Of a stretch of DNA of 64,000 nt, positions 11,501 through 22,700 are shown in pieces. The DNA lies in contig CAADRB010000055.1 in assembly GCA_900708905.1 (NCBI GenBank), forward strand, positions 170,235 through 234,234. The letters are read 5' to 3'. The notes beneath the pieces are model-generated. The model saw only the letters and a program-made list of their open reading frames with translations, had not been told where the DNA came from and did not search any database. The first letter of the stretch is position 1. The number at the start of each line of letters is the position of its first letter. This DNA is from Hymenolepis diminuta. Its lineage: Eukaryota > Platyhelminthes > Cestoda > Cyclophyllidea > Hymenolepididae. The position numbers and the translations under genes were made by a program.

Positions 11501-13339
11501 ATGCAGGATATGAATGCGATAAAAGAGGAGGAACTCTGCAGAAAATTACAAAAGATGAATAAATGTCCCACAAATTCCCCAACCAATATTCCAAGTAATG
11601 AAATATCTAGCTTTAGCTTGGATAACGGGGAGTTTATTTCAACTATAAGAAAATTACTTAGATGTGCCGTTTGCCTTGAAGATTCTAAGGATGTAAATCA
11701 ATGCAAAAATGGACATTTGATCTGCCAGCATTGTACACATAAACTTAAACTTCGTTTAGAGCCTGGTGATACTCAAGGAAAATGTCCTACTTGTCGAATT
11801 CCTCTCTTTCCTGGGATTTCTCGTTGTCTATTGGCAGTCCAGTTGTTTGCTGAGCTGCCAAAAACGTGTATTCATTGTAAACTCAATATTCGTCAGGGTG
11901 ACCATGAAAATCATCAAAATAACGTCTGCCCTGAGAGACCGGTTACTTGCAAATTCAAAATCTTTGGATGTCAGTGGAAGGGAAGAGCTGCCGATTCTAA
12001 GAAGCATCACAGTTGGTGCTTAGTCTCAAAGAAAAGTGTTAGAGATGTCGAGAGTATTATCAGGGAAACATTCAATCAGCAAGCAAAAATCTCAAATCAT
12101 TACCTTGAATCCTGGAGTGAAACACTTAATATCTTAAGTGGACACCCCTTAGGTGCCTTCATAGCAGTTCGAGAAGCTATCTTATTTCGAGTTGTTAGAG
12201 AAAGTCGTGGAAGTGCGTTTCGATTTCGGGGCACTACCGCAGAGTTATCCTTAGCTGGACGCAGTGATACAACTGTAGAACTCACTCTATGTCCTGATGA
12301 CTTAAGACTCTCCTACCGAACAAAATTTCCGCCTCAGGGTACGCATGAAATGAGATTTCGTCTGATTTCCATTGACTGTAAAGAAATTTTCATTCCAATT
12401 ATTGACAAGTTCCGTTCACCTAATGTGAGAAATTCCCACGTGTGGCAGGAGTTTCGAAGTCACCTGGATGTTCCTCCCGATAAACGAATGAGTTTTCCTA
12501 ATATCTTTTCAAAATTGGCAGAAGAAAAGGGTCCTGATTTTATGGTGAAAGCTCAATTTTTGGTGGTATTTGAAATGTCTTACTTAGTACAAACGATCGA
12601 TATTGATGCTCAGGAAAACAATACTAGTACTTCTACAACTTTGAGAGATACTGAGCGGTCAGTAATCAATACAAACACAAACTATGAAAATAATCCTGAA
12701 ATTATGTCACAAACGATGCTCATAGATGAAAATCAAAGTCATTTGGAAAATGTCGGGGAAAACGAAGTGGATGATGCATCAGAGGCTGACAGCAGTGTTT
12801 CACCATCCAGTGATGAAACAATAGACGAAGAATATGGGAGTTTGAGTGAAGATCCGCCTGCCGTATTCATGCAAAACAATAATGCACTGACAGAGAAGGA
12901 TATAGAGACTAACACTACTCAGAGTTTGTCCACTTCAGGCAAACGTGAACCTCATTCTGGAAACTTGAAGTCTAGAACTCTCGTTTCTTTAAAGAGGCGA
13001 AGAGGATTAAGAACTGCAAAAACCCATAATCACTATTTAAGTGATATAGCCTGTTTAATTGAAACGGTAACTCCCTACATAACCAGAGGACATATGTGGC
13101 GGAACTATGAAATCCTCAGTGGAAATTTCTCAGCGGCTTTTCGACTTCGTAGATCTGCAAGAAGGCATAACAAATCCATATCGGGGGATAGTTTGCTAAA
13201 AGTGTCTTTGATAGAATTAATAATTGAGAAATGGAGTATTTTCAAAAAGGAACTGATTAAAATCGGATGGAAAAAGCTAGGGTCTATATTGCCGTGTAAT
13301 AAAATTGAAAATGAAACCAAAGCAGATGAATCTAAATAA
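11501..13339 (+). CDS. CYHR1/ZTRAF1-like RING and TRAF-type zinc finger protein
   Basis: A single open exon of 612 residues. A C3HC4 RING-type finger uses C55, C58, C68, H72, C75, C78, C95 and C98 (core CKNGHLIC). It is followed by a TRAF-type zinc finger using Cys/His between C123 and C173 (CKFKIFGCQWKG). This order and the NGHL(I/M)C core match cysteine- and histidine-rich protein 1 (CYHR1/ZTRAF1), a family of SIAH/TRAF-like putative ubiquitin-pathway proteins of about 310-370 residues in vertebrates. After a middle region that parallels the CYHR1 C-terminal part (about 195-365), this copy has an acidic, Ser-rich low-complexity linker (about 375-470) and a basic C-terminal extension (about 490-612). 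The ATG at 11501 follows a likely 5' UTR. It is intronless across the coding region, which suggests a retrocopy or intron loss. A role in ubiquitin ligation is inferred from the RING only. Confidence 0.8.
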   Translation: MQDMNAIKEEELCRKLQKMNKCPTNSPTNIPSNEISSFSLDNGEFISTIRKLLRCAVCLEDSKDVNQCKNGHLICQHCTHKLKLRLEPGDTQGKCPTCRIPLFPGISRCLLAVQLFAELPKTCIHCKLNIRQGDHENHQNNVCPERPVTCKFKIFGCQWKGRAADSKKHHSWCLVSKKSVRDVESIIRETFNQQAKISNHYLESWSETLNILSGHPLGAFIAVREAILFRVVRESRGSAFRFRGTTAELSLAGRSDTTVELTLCPDDLRLSYRTKFPPQGTHEMRFRLISIDCKEIFIPIIDKFRSPNVRNSHVWQEFRSHLDVPPDKRMSFPNIFSKLAEEKGPDFMVKAQFLVVFEMSYLVQTIDIDAQENNTSTSTTLRDTERSVINTNTNYENNPEIMSQTMLIDENQSHLENVGENEVDDASEADSSVSPSSDETIDEEYGSLSEDPPAVFMQNNNALTEKDIETNTTQSLSTSGKREPHSGNLKSRTLVSLKRRRGLRTAKTHNHYLSDIACLIETVTPYITRGHMWRNYEILSGNFSAAFRLRRSARRHNKSISGDSLLKVSLIELIIEKWSIFKKELIKIGWKKLGSILPCNKIENETKADESK

Positions 13340-13423
13340 ATATGACAACAGCGAATAATCTGGAAGAGAGTTGTATTGCAGTTCGCATACCTTGGTGTTT
13401 GTTAATGAAGTTCGTCCATTTTA

Positions 13424-13429
13424 AATAAA
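13424..13429 (+). terminator. poly(A) signal AATAAA for the CYHR1-like gene
   Basis: A canonical AATAAA lies 85 bases after the stop at 13339, in AT-rich DNA. A second AATAAA overlaps the stop codon itself. Confidence 0.5.
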
Positions 13430-14609
13430 CTGTATCCTATGAATTACCTTGTAAATGTATCAAGAGCTTTGGAATATGGCGACATATTTTGGCAAATTAT
13501 TCTTTGACCTCTTACAAACTTGGCAGATCCTTATGACTTTTTGTCAAATCCATCATAATTTTGCTTTATTAAAAGGTGTTACTAGAGGTTTCGAGCTCTA
13601 GAATTTAAATGATTTATATAAATAATGCATTTTAGGAATCAAAAAATAAGAAATCCTTACGCACTTGCTTTGGCTCAGGGTACAGGTAGGACTGTTGAAG
13701 TTAGTGGAGTAAGAGTAGTCTAAAAGGTATTTATTAAGGAATATCTAATAGATAAGGCAATATAGAATGGAAGGACATTCAGATCTAGGAGAGTATGAAG
13801 GGCAGAAAGACGAAAGAAGTATTAAAAGGTATCTAGGTGAGAGGAAACGACCATCTTGTTACAATGGCTTCATCTGTCTAAAGCAATATATCTACGGTCT
13901 TAAATTCTACTTGATTCACTGTACATCCATATAGTGCCCTGCTGACTAGCAAGGCTTTTAGATTACTTTACTTTCAGTTCCACTAGCCTGTTTCCGGACA
14001 TCAAACAAACGGTATAAAATATATTAAATGATATCAATGTGAAATTATTTAATATGATCACATTGAATAATTGGCAGCACATGTGAAACTGTGAATTTTC
14101 ATAAATGGCAACAACTTCTGTAATAATTAGAATAATGTAAGTGTTGAATAAATGCGGTATCTTTATTTTAATAATGTAAAATTCACAATTTCTTGTAAAA
14201 TCTCATTTACGAACTAAGTGAAAATGAAATGGTTTCTTCTCCGTTAAATATTGCTTTCGTCAGCATTCAGTGTTTGTAGATCCTCTTGATCATCCTGTAA
14301 TATGAATCCCTAGGTTATATTCTCCATTCGGGCATAGATAATGGAATCATAGCAGATCCAGAGGAAGCATAGGTAGAGGCTACCCTTTGCGTGCTTTGTA
14401 GCATCCCATATTTTTTGATTCACTTTCTCATATGCTGCCTGCTCTCTGAAGTAATTTGAGCGTTGTCTAATCTGTCTCATCATCAGCCTAATATTTAAAA
14501 TCGGAATAATGTGCAGCCAAAACACTTTATTTCGTTTCTCTTTTATGAAGCCTTAACTTGATCCGAAAATCTCTCCAAATGCACAAAGATCTCTTAAATG
14601 ATTTCCAGC
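13430..14609. other. gene-free stretch
   Basis: No supported gene. A minus-strand ORF at 14525-14310 has a charged middle (AYEKVNQKIWDATKHAKG) but no identifiable domain or paired exon. Confidence 0.4.
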
Positions 14610-17240
14610 CGTTGATTTATTTTATTTTATTTATATTATGATTATAAATAGGTTCAAAAATATAAATACCACTGATTCGTTAGGCCCCATGTAACGCAAA
14701 CAGGGGGACGATAAAGATAAAGGAAATTGAAAGAAAAATGTGAAGATAGGTAAAAGTCGTTGCAAACAGAGTCCATCCCCACCAGTAAAATGCGCCCAAA
14801 GGCGTTTACTACAACGCAGGCACACCCTTAGTGATTGACCCGCGCTATTTCGCAATGTCCGTTGCGAAGCTATGTATAGCTACCCCTCGTCTCTATAGTC
14901 AGTCAATTCCATTAATTAGTTTAGGTTGATAAAGAATGATGAGACGACAAAATTTGTTTGTATTGCTAGGGTAAAGAGAAATTGTTTCATATACGCAGTT
15001 AACAATAAAGGTTAGGCCAGGATTTTATGAAATATTAAAATTTAATGTTTGTTTTCAAAATATGTATTTGTACATTTGTAATTCCTATTAAAGAAGAGCT
15101 TCTTGAGTTTAAACAAAAATTTATCCAGAACATCCGGTCACTCTGGATACTACAAAATACTGAGGCCTCCTCCCAACAAACAGCCTAATCTTAATGCTCA
15201 GTTGTGGTGATTAACTGATTTCTATTAGGAGATTGGATAAAAAAATTGACCAATCCTTTCACTTAGCTTCATCTGTGGCAAGAAGCAGTCATCCGCTTCT
15301 GAGAATTAGTAACCCACCTATTTCTCAAAATGAATCATTTTAAAAGTAGCGTCATTTATAAAAGACGTTATAAAGTCTCTATAGGCGGGTCGACCCTTTC
15401 TTTCGTATCAAATAGTGAATTTACTTTACCATCATAATTTAAAACCCATTATTGAAGTTAAACATCATCTGTGAGAGCTTAACCGTAAGTTCCGCCTTCT
15501 CATAATATTAAAGAGAGGTTTATATCTGATATAGTATGTTGCGGTGATCTTTTTAAAATGGGTCGGAGTCTTACGAGTTGCTGTTTGGCTGTATAAATAT
15601 TGAGGGTTGCAGCTTCAGTGGCACCCATCCACATTAATTTGTGATCCGAGATTTATATATTGAATCCTGCCATTTCCAAAATTATCTGCATCTCCTCCAG
15701 TATACATCAACACAGTTTTATCGATTGCTATCTGCATATCATACTAAACTAGAATTTGCACTAGTTTATCGAAAACTCCTTTGGAGCACCACAATGACTG
15801 GTCATCATGCACAAGTCGTTGGCATACTCAGTATGGTCGAGGGCCAAAAACTCTTCCATGCCCGACTCTTTCAGCTTCAATTTGAAATGAAGTAAATTCG
15901 AGTAGACCTTTTTCAAATAAGTTGAAAGGTAAGATCGGGGATCAAAGATCCTTGTTCTGAACCACTTAGTCTCTTCGTTGAATAGAAAAGTTGTTTATAC
16001 GACCCCAAAGTCTGCCCGTTGGGGTTGAAAGTAAGCTTTTGACGCTGTGCATAATAGGTCCATGAAAAGCTGTATTATTGCCCATGCTGGAAGGCTATAA
16101 AATATCATTTTAAGGTCAACGAAAATTAAAACATTAGGGCTCCTTTGATCAATAGCACTATTGATAGGCGTTCGAATGCCTAATATCGGTTAATCAGTTG
16201 AAGTACCTTTACAGAAGCCATATCGTGACCAGTTTTGCAGGTATGGATAATCTCAATCTGCAATCGATCACTAATATATAAGGCTTGCCGATTATATCTT
16301 GGAGAAATTCCTTCGTATTTGGATCGTTAATTTTTCCTTACCTCTTGTGCAGATATTTCACTTCTGCGTTTACCTATTCACACGGGACTGGTTGAACACC
16401 CTGTCGTAATTCTTTGAAAAATTTTATCAAATAAGTTTCTAACTTACTTCCTCACCTTTTATGAACTCATATCTTATCCCATTAGAATCGGGAGTCGTAG
16501 CATCAGAGAGTTTAGCATTAGCAGGTAATGACTCTCCTACAGTCAGATCCAACTCACGAAATAAGATTGCTGAGTGAGGTAAAGAACGGTCACGAGAATC
16601 TTTAAATATCAAAACACAATGCTAGCGAAAAGAACAGTAATAATCAGTGCCTCAAACGAGCCGAATCAGTTCATTTCTGTGAGGTAAAGCTCAAAGCTTG
16701 CATTAGGGATTCGAATACTTGGCGTGTATCTTTTTTGTGGGAGTTTGGGAGCCTCCAGTTTGTTATTCAATGAAACCTGTTTCGATTTCGTTGTCATTCC
16801 GATAGCTTTGAAAAAGTGCCAATAGTTAGGGTTGTTGTTTTGAGTTATGAAATACTGGTAGTAATCCATGCGCTTTCTAATCGGATCAACCCATTGACTT
16901 AATTATCAGAGCTTCGAACCACGGTTAGGTCTGAAGTTTCTGCTTTTTTGTGACACCTTAAGTCGTATAACACACGTTACCAGGCAGTGATCGGATACCG
17001 TTAGATCCATTCTGGAGGCTCGTACATTTGCGGTTGTCAGATTTGTAGAGTGAGGAGAAAGAGTAAAATCTATCCTTGCTACTTTGCCAGATGGACAAAG
17101 AAGAAATTCAGTATCTTCAAATTATGCTGTTGACAGGAGCTCAGAAGTCTTATAGCATTATTAAATGTCGTGTCCCGATGATATTCCTGTCTTTATCTCT
17201 ACGATAAGGGACGAGATTCGGTGAATTTAATTGTGCAAAT
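14610..17240 (-). mobile_element. degenerate non-LTR retrotransposon (LINE), 5' end right, 3' tail left
   Basis: All recognisable parts are on the minus strand in the correct order, though broken by stops and frameshifts. 17150-16920: end of an AP-type endonuclease with SDHCLVTCVIRLK. 16260-16090: RT fingers with SRYGFCKGTSTD and IFVDLKMIFYSLP. Near 15830-15800: the RT palm motif, here YANDL instead of YADDL. Near 15740-15620: KTVLMYTGGD and INLGSQINVDG, matching the usual KTK-VM / YLGS-I-DG region. 14855-14630: a 3' end reading ending in an A-rich (TAAAA)n tail at 14640-14610. It has several stops and no complete ORF, so it is an old dead copy. The clade (CR1, RTE or other) cannot be fixed by eye. 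Confidence 0.75.
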
Positions 17241-19647
17241 ATTAAACAAAATTTGGCGGTGCGTTTACAATATCTTCAAGTGAGGTTACAAGTCATATTA
17301 ATTAAACAGAATTAATAAAGAATCCTTCTGCTGTTTATTAGAAATAGCCTATGGGTTGACGTCTTAAGTTAAATAACATAATCAAGCAAGCATCTGGCTC
17401 GCTTAACACAAGCTTTATATAATTCTGAGCAATAAAATAATAATATCATATTATCATTAATAATCGTAGTGGAATTAAGTAACTATTTATTTGTCCTTTC
17501 CAATAAATTAACCTTTATTGCGAGAGAAAATACATAAATTCGTTTGAATATATAAATATACAGGAAATATCTCAGTTATTTTCAACACATCAAATAGAGA
17601 TTCCAATTTATAAATATATTAGAGTTCATATTGAGTGAAATCTAGTGAATTTGAAGTGCCTTCCTACTCTAGTCTATCTGCAAATGGCTGTAAGAAGATA
17701 CAAATAATTCAAAGTGGCTTGACCAACAATCCTTTTAAACCAAATGGTCAACAATCTCCGAACATAACGGGTATGACCTCATCCAGAGATCAAATCATAA
17801 AAACTGGGCTTTGGAATGATTGGATATTTCAAAGTTGCTTTTATCTCTTAAGAGAAAGTGAAACTTAATGCCTCCAAAACTCAGATAAAGCAAAATTCTT
17901 AAAATTTTAACTTTATTTAGTGTTAAAAATTGATCTTACTGGGTTATTTTACTGTTTATGTTGTTTCCATGGTAAAAGATTATTAAAATTTTTTGCGTTG
18001 CCTTTGATAACAATACAGAAGTTCTTAAAAATAAGTATTTATTTCGTTTTACATAACATTAACTAGCCGTGATTATTTTCAGCAATAATGGCTATAACCA
18101 GCATCTTTATTTTCGGTGAAGATAGTAGAAATATGTAGGGACAATTTGAATTGAAAATATGTGCAGAGAGGAAAATCGTTTCTCGTGAGTTTTGACTAAA
18201 TCATTCCCTTATCAGACATTTGCAACTACGCAAAAGAATACTGTCTCAACTTGAAATGAGAAGTCGATATACAAAATAGCAGATGTGTTTTTCATCACGC
18301 AAAAGAAAACTTGTGTCCTGAAAATGTTCTTTTTGAAATGCATATACCTCTCATAAAACAAGGAAAAAGACCATAATTTTATTAAAAAAATTTGAGATAC
18401 ACAAATGACTATGTAAGACTAGACGGCTTAAAATTATCTCATAGTGAAGAAAAAACAAATTATTTTTTTATCCAATAAAAATGAGCTGCTTTTTCGCCAA
18501 ATTGCAAAGCTAAACTAGGGAGAATGATTATTTATTTGAATGTGCATTTTACATAACTAATCAAGACATAGTAAATTTTGACACTCTATACAACGAATTC
18601 GGTTTATAGCACTTCATTAGAGAATTTTAAACGAATTCTTTTGAGTTCCCTGCATAATCTATTCTCTTCTAACGATAGAAAAATAAAAATATTTAGAGAA
18701 AAAGCAATTTTCTACAATGTCATTAAGAGTATTCGACGAATTAGACGAAAGATACGAGTTGGACAGAGGGCACATAGCTCTCAACATAATATTTACCGAG
18801 GTGATTTGAGAGGCAAAGAGGAGTATTGGCTTTGAAATCAAGATTTCTAAGTTATTATAAGTTAGATAGTATTAATTTTGGGTGTTATATACACAAACGC
18901 CGGATGAATGTTTGGTCAAGTCAAACAAAAAAAGATTAACATCCAAAATCGGCCAATTAAGGACCTAATCCTTATTTTGAGGTTTCATTAGGAACACTGA
19001 CAGATCCTGATTTTCAATTTCATTCCAAGTGACTTGTAGTTAATTAAGCGGCGGTTTTCTAACGACGGGGGATCATTCTGGTATATGAAACCCCAAAGCT
19101 GAACACATGGAAAATCTTCAGAACACGACTAAGAATTTGGTTATAATCACAATGTAAACCGTCTTTTTAGGAAGTTTCCAAGCCTTAAAATCATATTCAG
19201 CCAGTTTTCTTATCAATCTGTATGTTTTATTAGACTTTAATAATATTAGACAATGGGAGAAGTTCATATTTTAGAAACAAAACTCTTCTCCCTCTATGTT
19301 ATAAAATCTCCAAGACCTTTTGAAATGAATTACTTTCGACAGTTTACTTTGCATATTACAGAAGTAAACTGGAACTGCTCTGACGAGAATTCACATTCTG
19401 CCACCTTACTGTTAACCGGTTCTAATTGATGAGGCAGAAGAATTGCTAAGCAATATACCTACTACCGATACCGCAAAATTATCTTCACTAACTGCATTAC
19501 ATATTCAACGTATCTATCTACCAGTCTTCGGATAAATAAGGTACACATTATTATTCAATTTTCAGCAAACCACTACTTTATACAAGATCAAATAGATCAA
19601 ACAACCAGTAATAATAAGAGACCAATAGCTATTGATATTAAACTTAC
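17241..19647. other. gene-free stretch
   Basis: Very AT-rich. The overlapping plus and minus ORFs at 18578-18841 shadow each other, with no splice signals that join to anything. Nothing supported. Confidence 0.4.
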
Positions 19648-19743
19648 CCGGAATGCAAGAGTAAAATTTGAAGAGTTCAGCAGAATAAAGTAAAGATTTT
19701 GTTTGCTCTCCATTAGGCGATCCATGCCTTCTACGTAAGACAT
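19648..19743 (-). CDS. orphan first-exon candidate, unrecognised
   Basis: On the minus strand an ATG at 19743 begins 32 codons ending exactly at a consensus donor, CGG|GTAAGTTT. The peptide starts MSYVEGMDRLMESKQ and then turns hydrophobic (LYFILL). The frame stays open about 26 codons upstream of the ATG. No partner exon was found at lower coordinates, so the gene, if real, is unidentified. It might instead be a retroelement relic. Confidence 0.25.
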
Positions 19744-22700
19744 TCTCAGTTTAGGATATCCGAGAGCGTATGAAATAGGCTGAAGTTGAGTATAGACGGC
19801 TGAGTAGAGAGTCGATTATGAAGACCGAAAGTTTGCAATCATTTATGTTTCCATAATCTTGAATTTCTCAAGCTGAACTTATTTATTTACTAAATTAAAA
19901 GATGGCGTGCACTCCAAATCGTATAAAAGTGCAATGAAACTGGGGACATGAGAGAAGACAAAATGAGGATACTTAAAACTCTATGTTTAAAACAGTGACA
20001 ATATCAATATTTAAGTGAAATCACGTATTTTCTTCTATATTTTATGAAATGTAATTATAGAAACATGGAATCTCTAAAGTGTGGACGCAATTATATCTGT
20101 ATTCATGTTGAAGTCTTTGTTCCATTATGACTCCATAATATGTAGAATGAGAGATTATTGAAAAATCTGAGGCGAATTCATATTCTATTCTATTTTTGTC
20201 CAGGACTCTGGATTTTTCGATTACTACTCTTCTGTGCCTTTGCCTAAGATGAACCGTCCTTACTGCAATATTACTGGCTATCCAGATAGGCAATTAATCC
20301 CATAACGCAAATGGAAAGATAAATAGTTCTTCCTTCTTTGAACAAAAAGCTCTTTCTTTACTTTCTTCTTAGTCTGAGCAACTGTAGCCATAGTATGCAT
20401 AAATGGGCACCTGACAGTTATGATTTTATTAGTGGATAAATAAATTTATGTTACATTGTTATAACTTTCTCTCAAATTCTTTATTCTTAACATAGGATGT
20501 TGAATAGAAGGCTCTGACGAAGGGTTCACCAGTGTATAATAACGATAATCATGGTTTTAGCGATCTTCAAGACAGAAAAGAGATAGTGAATGCTACTTGA
20601 GCACTCATGTTAAGAGGTAGCAAATAACTTCGTCTGTGTGCACGTTGACATTTGAGATTTTTATGCTAGTGAAAGACAAATGATTCAGAGCTGCAGTAAA
20701 TAGGCTGGAGTTGGTTCAAATAATAGAGTTTGATGGGGCAAGTTTGACAATTGGGATAAATATAGAAAAAAATAAAATAAGTGGTTAAATATAGTGCACT
20801 TACATGCTATCGAAATCACACCTAATCAGAGCAATTGATATGAGTTCCTCGATCTGAATAGGTCCGAAAAAGTCTTTATGAGGCTGTGCGTTGCTGTCAG
20901 CATATCCGGGTTCAGGTGGAAGGTTACATGGGTTCTATCACCATGGCGCCGGGTTCAAAGAACTCTAAATTGATGTTGATTAGTACTGATACAACGAAAG
21001 TAGGTTAAGTCTAGATAACTTAGGTACGTACAGTTCTAGTCTTCACCTAACTCGGCAAAGCTAATGGAAGCGAGTAGAGCAGATAATACTCCAAGTCAGT
21101 GATCTAGAGACTGGCTATTATCACCAGTCATATTAAGCGTAGCCTCATGAAGAATTATTCTTATCACTTCCAGATATTCATACCTATTCTCAAGTTCAAT
21201 ACAAACCATATTTTTTGTAAATAAAGGAAAATTGGACAACCTCCTCATTCCACTCTTGTCTTCCTTCCATAACATAGGATCGTTAGAATTGTGAGGATAG
21301 TGAGCATGGAAAGCCGGTTCTCACTAGATAAGACAGGTATTATTTTGAAAGCTCAATATTAAACTAAAAAAATAGAATCGGATCCATTTCAAAATGTTCA
21401 CGAAAATGTTCTACTTTACGCCGAAAAAACATGAAAAGTTTTCCTTTTTCATTGTAAGTTTCATGCCTCTTTTTGTTATAACTACAGCCTAATTCGTTAG
21501 GCGCAGAATTTTCAGACAAGGTACGTCTGATTCAGGGCATTTTTAACTATTAATTTTTTCTTTAATGATTCCCTATAAAATGTTAATACGGATCTTTATT
21601 TTGAGTCATATAAGTCTTTGTTATTTGCATTTCTATAACTATTTGAAGAGGTAAATTTATTGAAACTGCATGGCCCACCACTCAGTTTAGTCAGCTGATT
21701 AATGAACTCTGAATACCAGGGACGCTTTACTTTTCCGCGTTAAAAGCTACAACATATTTTACCAAAAACTAATAATATTAAATGCTATTCTTATTCTTAA
21801 TATAGGGAAACATAAATAGTTAACCCCTAGCATCAAGAATTCTTAGATTAGATGTTTACTCAACAAATCATTTAAATATCAATTAACCCCATAAAGATCC
21901 TCATCGTTTTGACAGATAGGCAGAGAGAAGAATCAAGTGTGGCTGCATAATCCTTGGAATTTTCAAATTCTCCCTAATTAATGAAATAACCTGTAATTTA
22001 TTTACCATATATAAAAACCCGACCTGGTTTGCTAATGGGTTTATTCAATGAAATACTAACTCGTCTATTCACATGGATGCGTCTCTTACGTATCGTCAAG
22101 TGTAATCTTTTCATCTCTCACCTACTGCAAACCAAGTGCTATTCTTTTCTATCTTTATCCTTCTTCATTTTCTTAAACTGATTATCACATTATTTTAATC
22201 TAATATATTGTTTTATCCTATTGGTCATGAAGCTGATACCTTCTCTCTCCGCTCTCTCCTAATAAGAACATCCAATCAGGTCTTTGCATATTTCCCTTAT
22301 TGTATCACTGAATTTGGTCGAAGTTTGAAAGAGCAATACCCATGCAAGGTTTCTTTTGATAAATGCCCGAGTGGTTGGTTCCATTATTTTCCAAAGGGCG
22401 GTAATCCAGAACTACTATGTATTTAATCCTTTGAAATCCAGTGCAAATTCAACATCACAGCACAAAATAGCAAACCTCACTCTTAATGTACTGAAGTTCG
22501 AAGAGACCTGAAAGGATAATATCTAGCAAGCTTTCTTTCTCTACACTGGTGAATTCTAAGTTGTAGTATCTTTCAATAGCATGGTACAAACTGCTCCTTT
22601 ATTCATCGAGATCCATATTATATTCAGTCATGCTAAAATAGAGAGTCTTACCTTTGTTAAAGGTGTATTGTAGGAAAATGTATTCATAGAACAGCAATTG

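Noticed and set aside
20930..20965. tRNA gene suggested by GGGTTCAAAG
   Set aside because: No matching A box or cloverleaf could be drawn around it.
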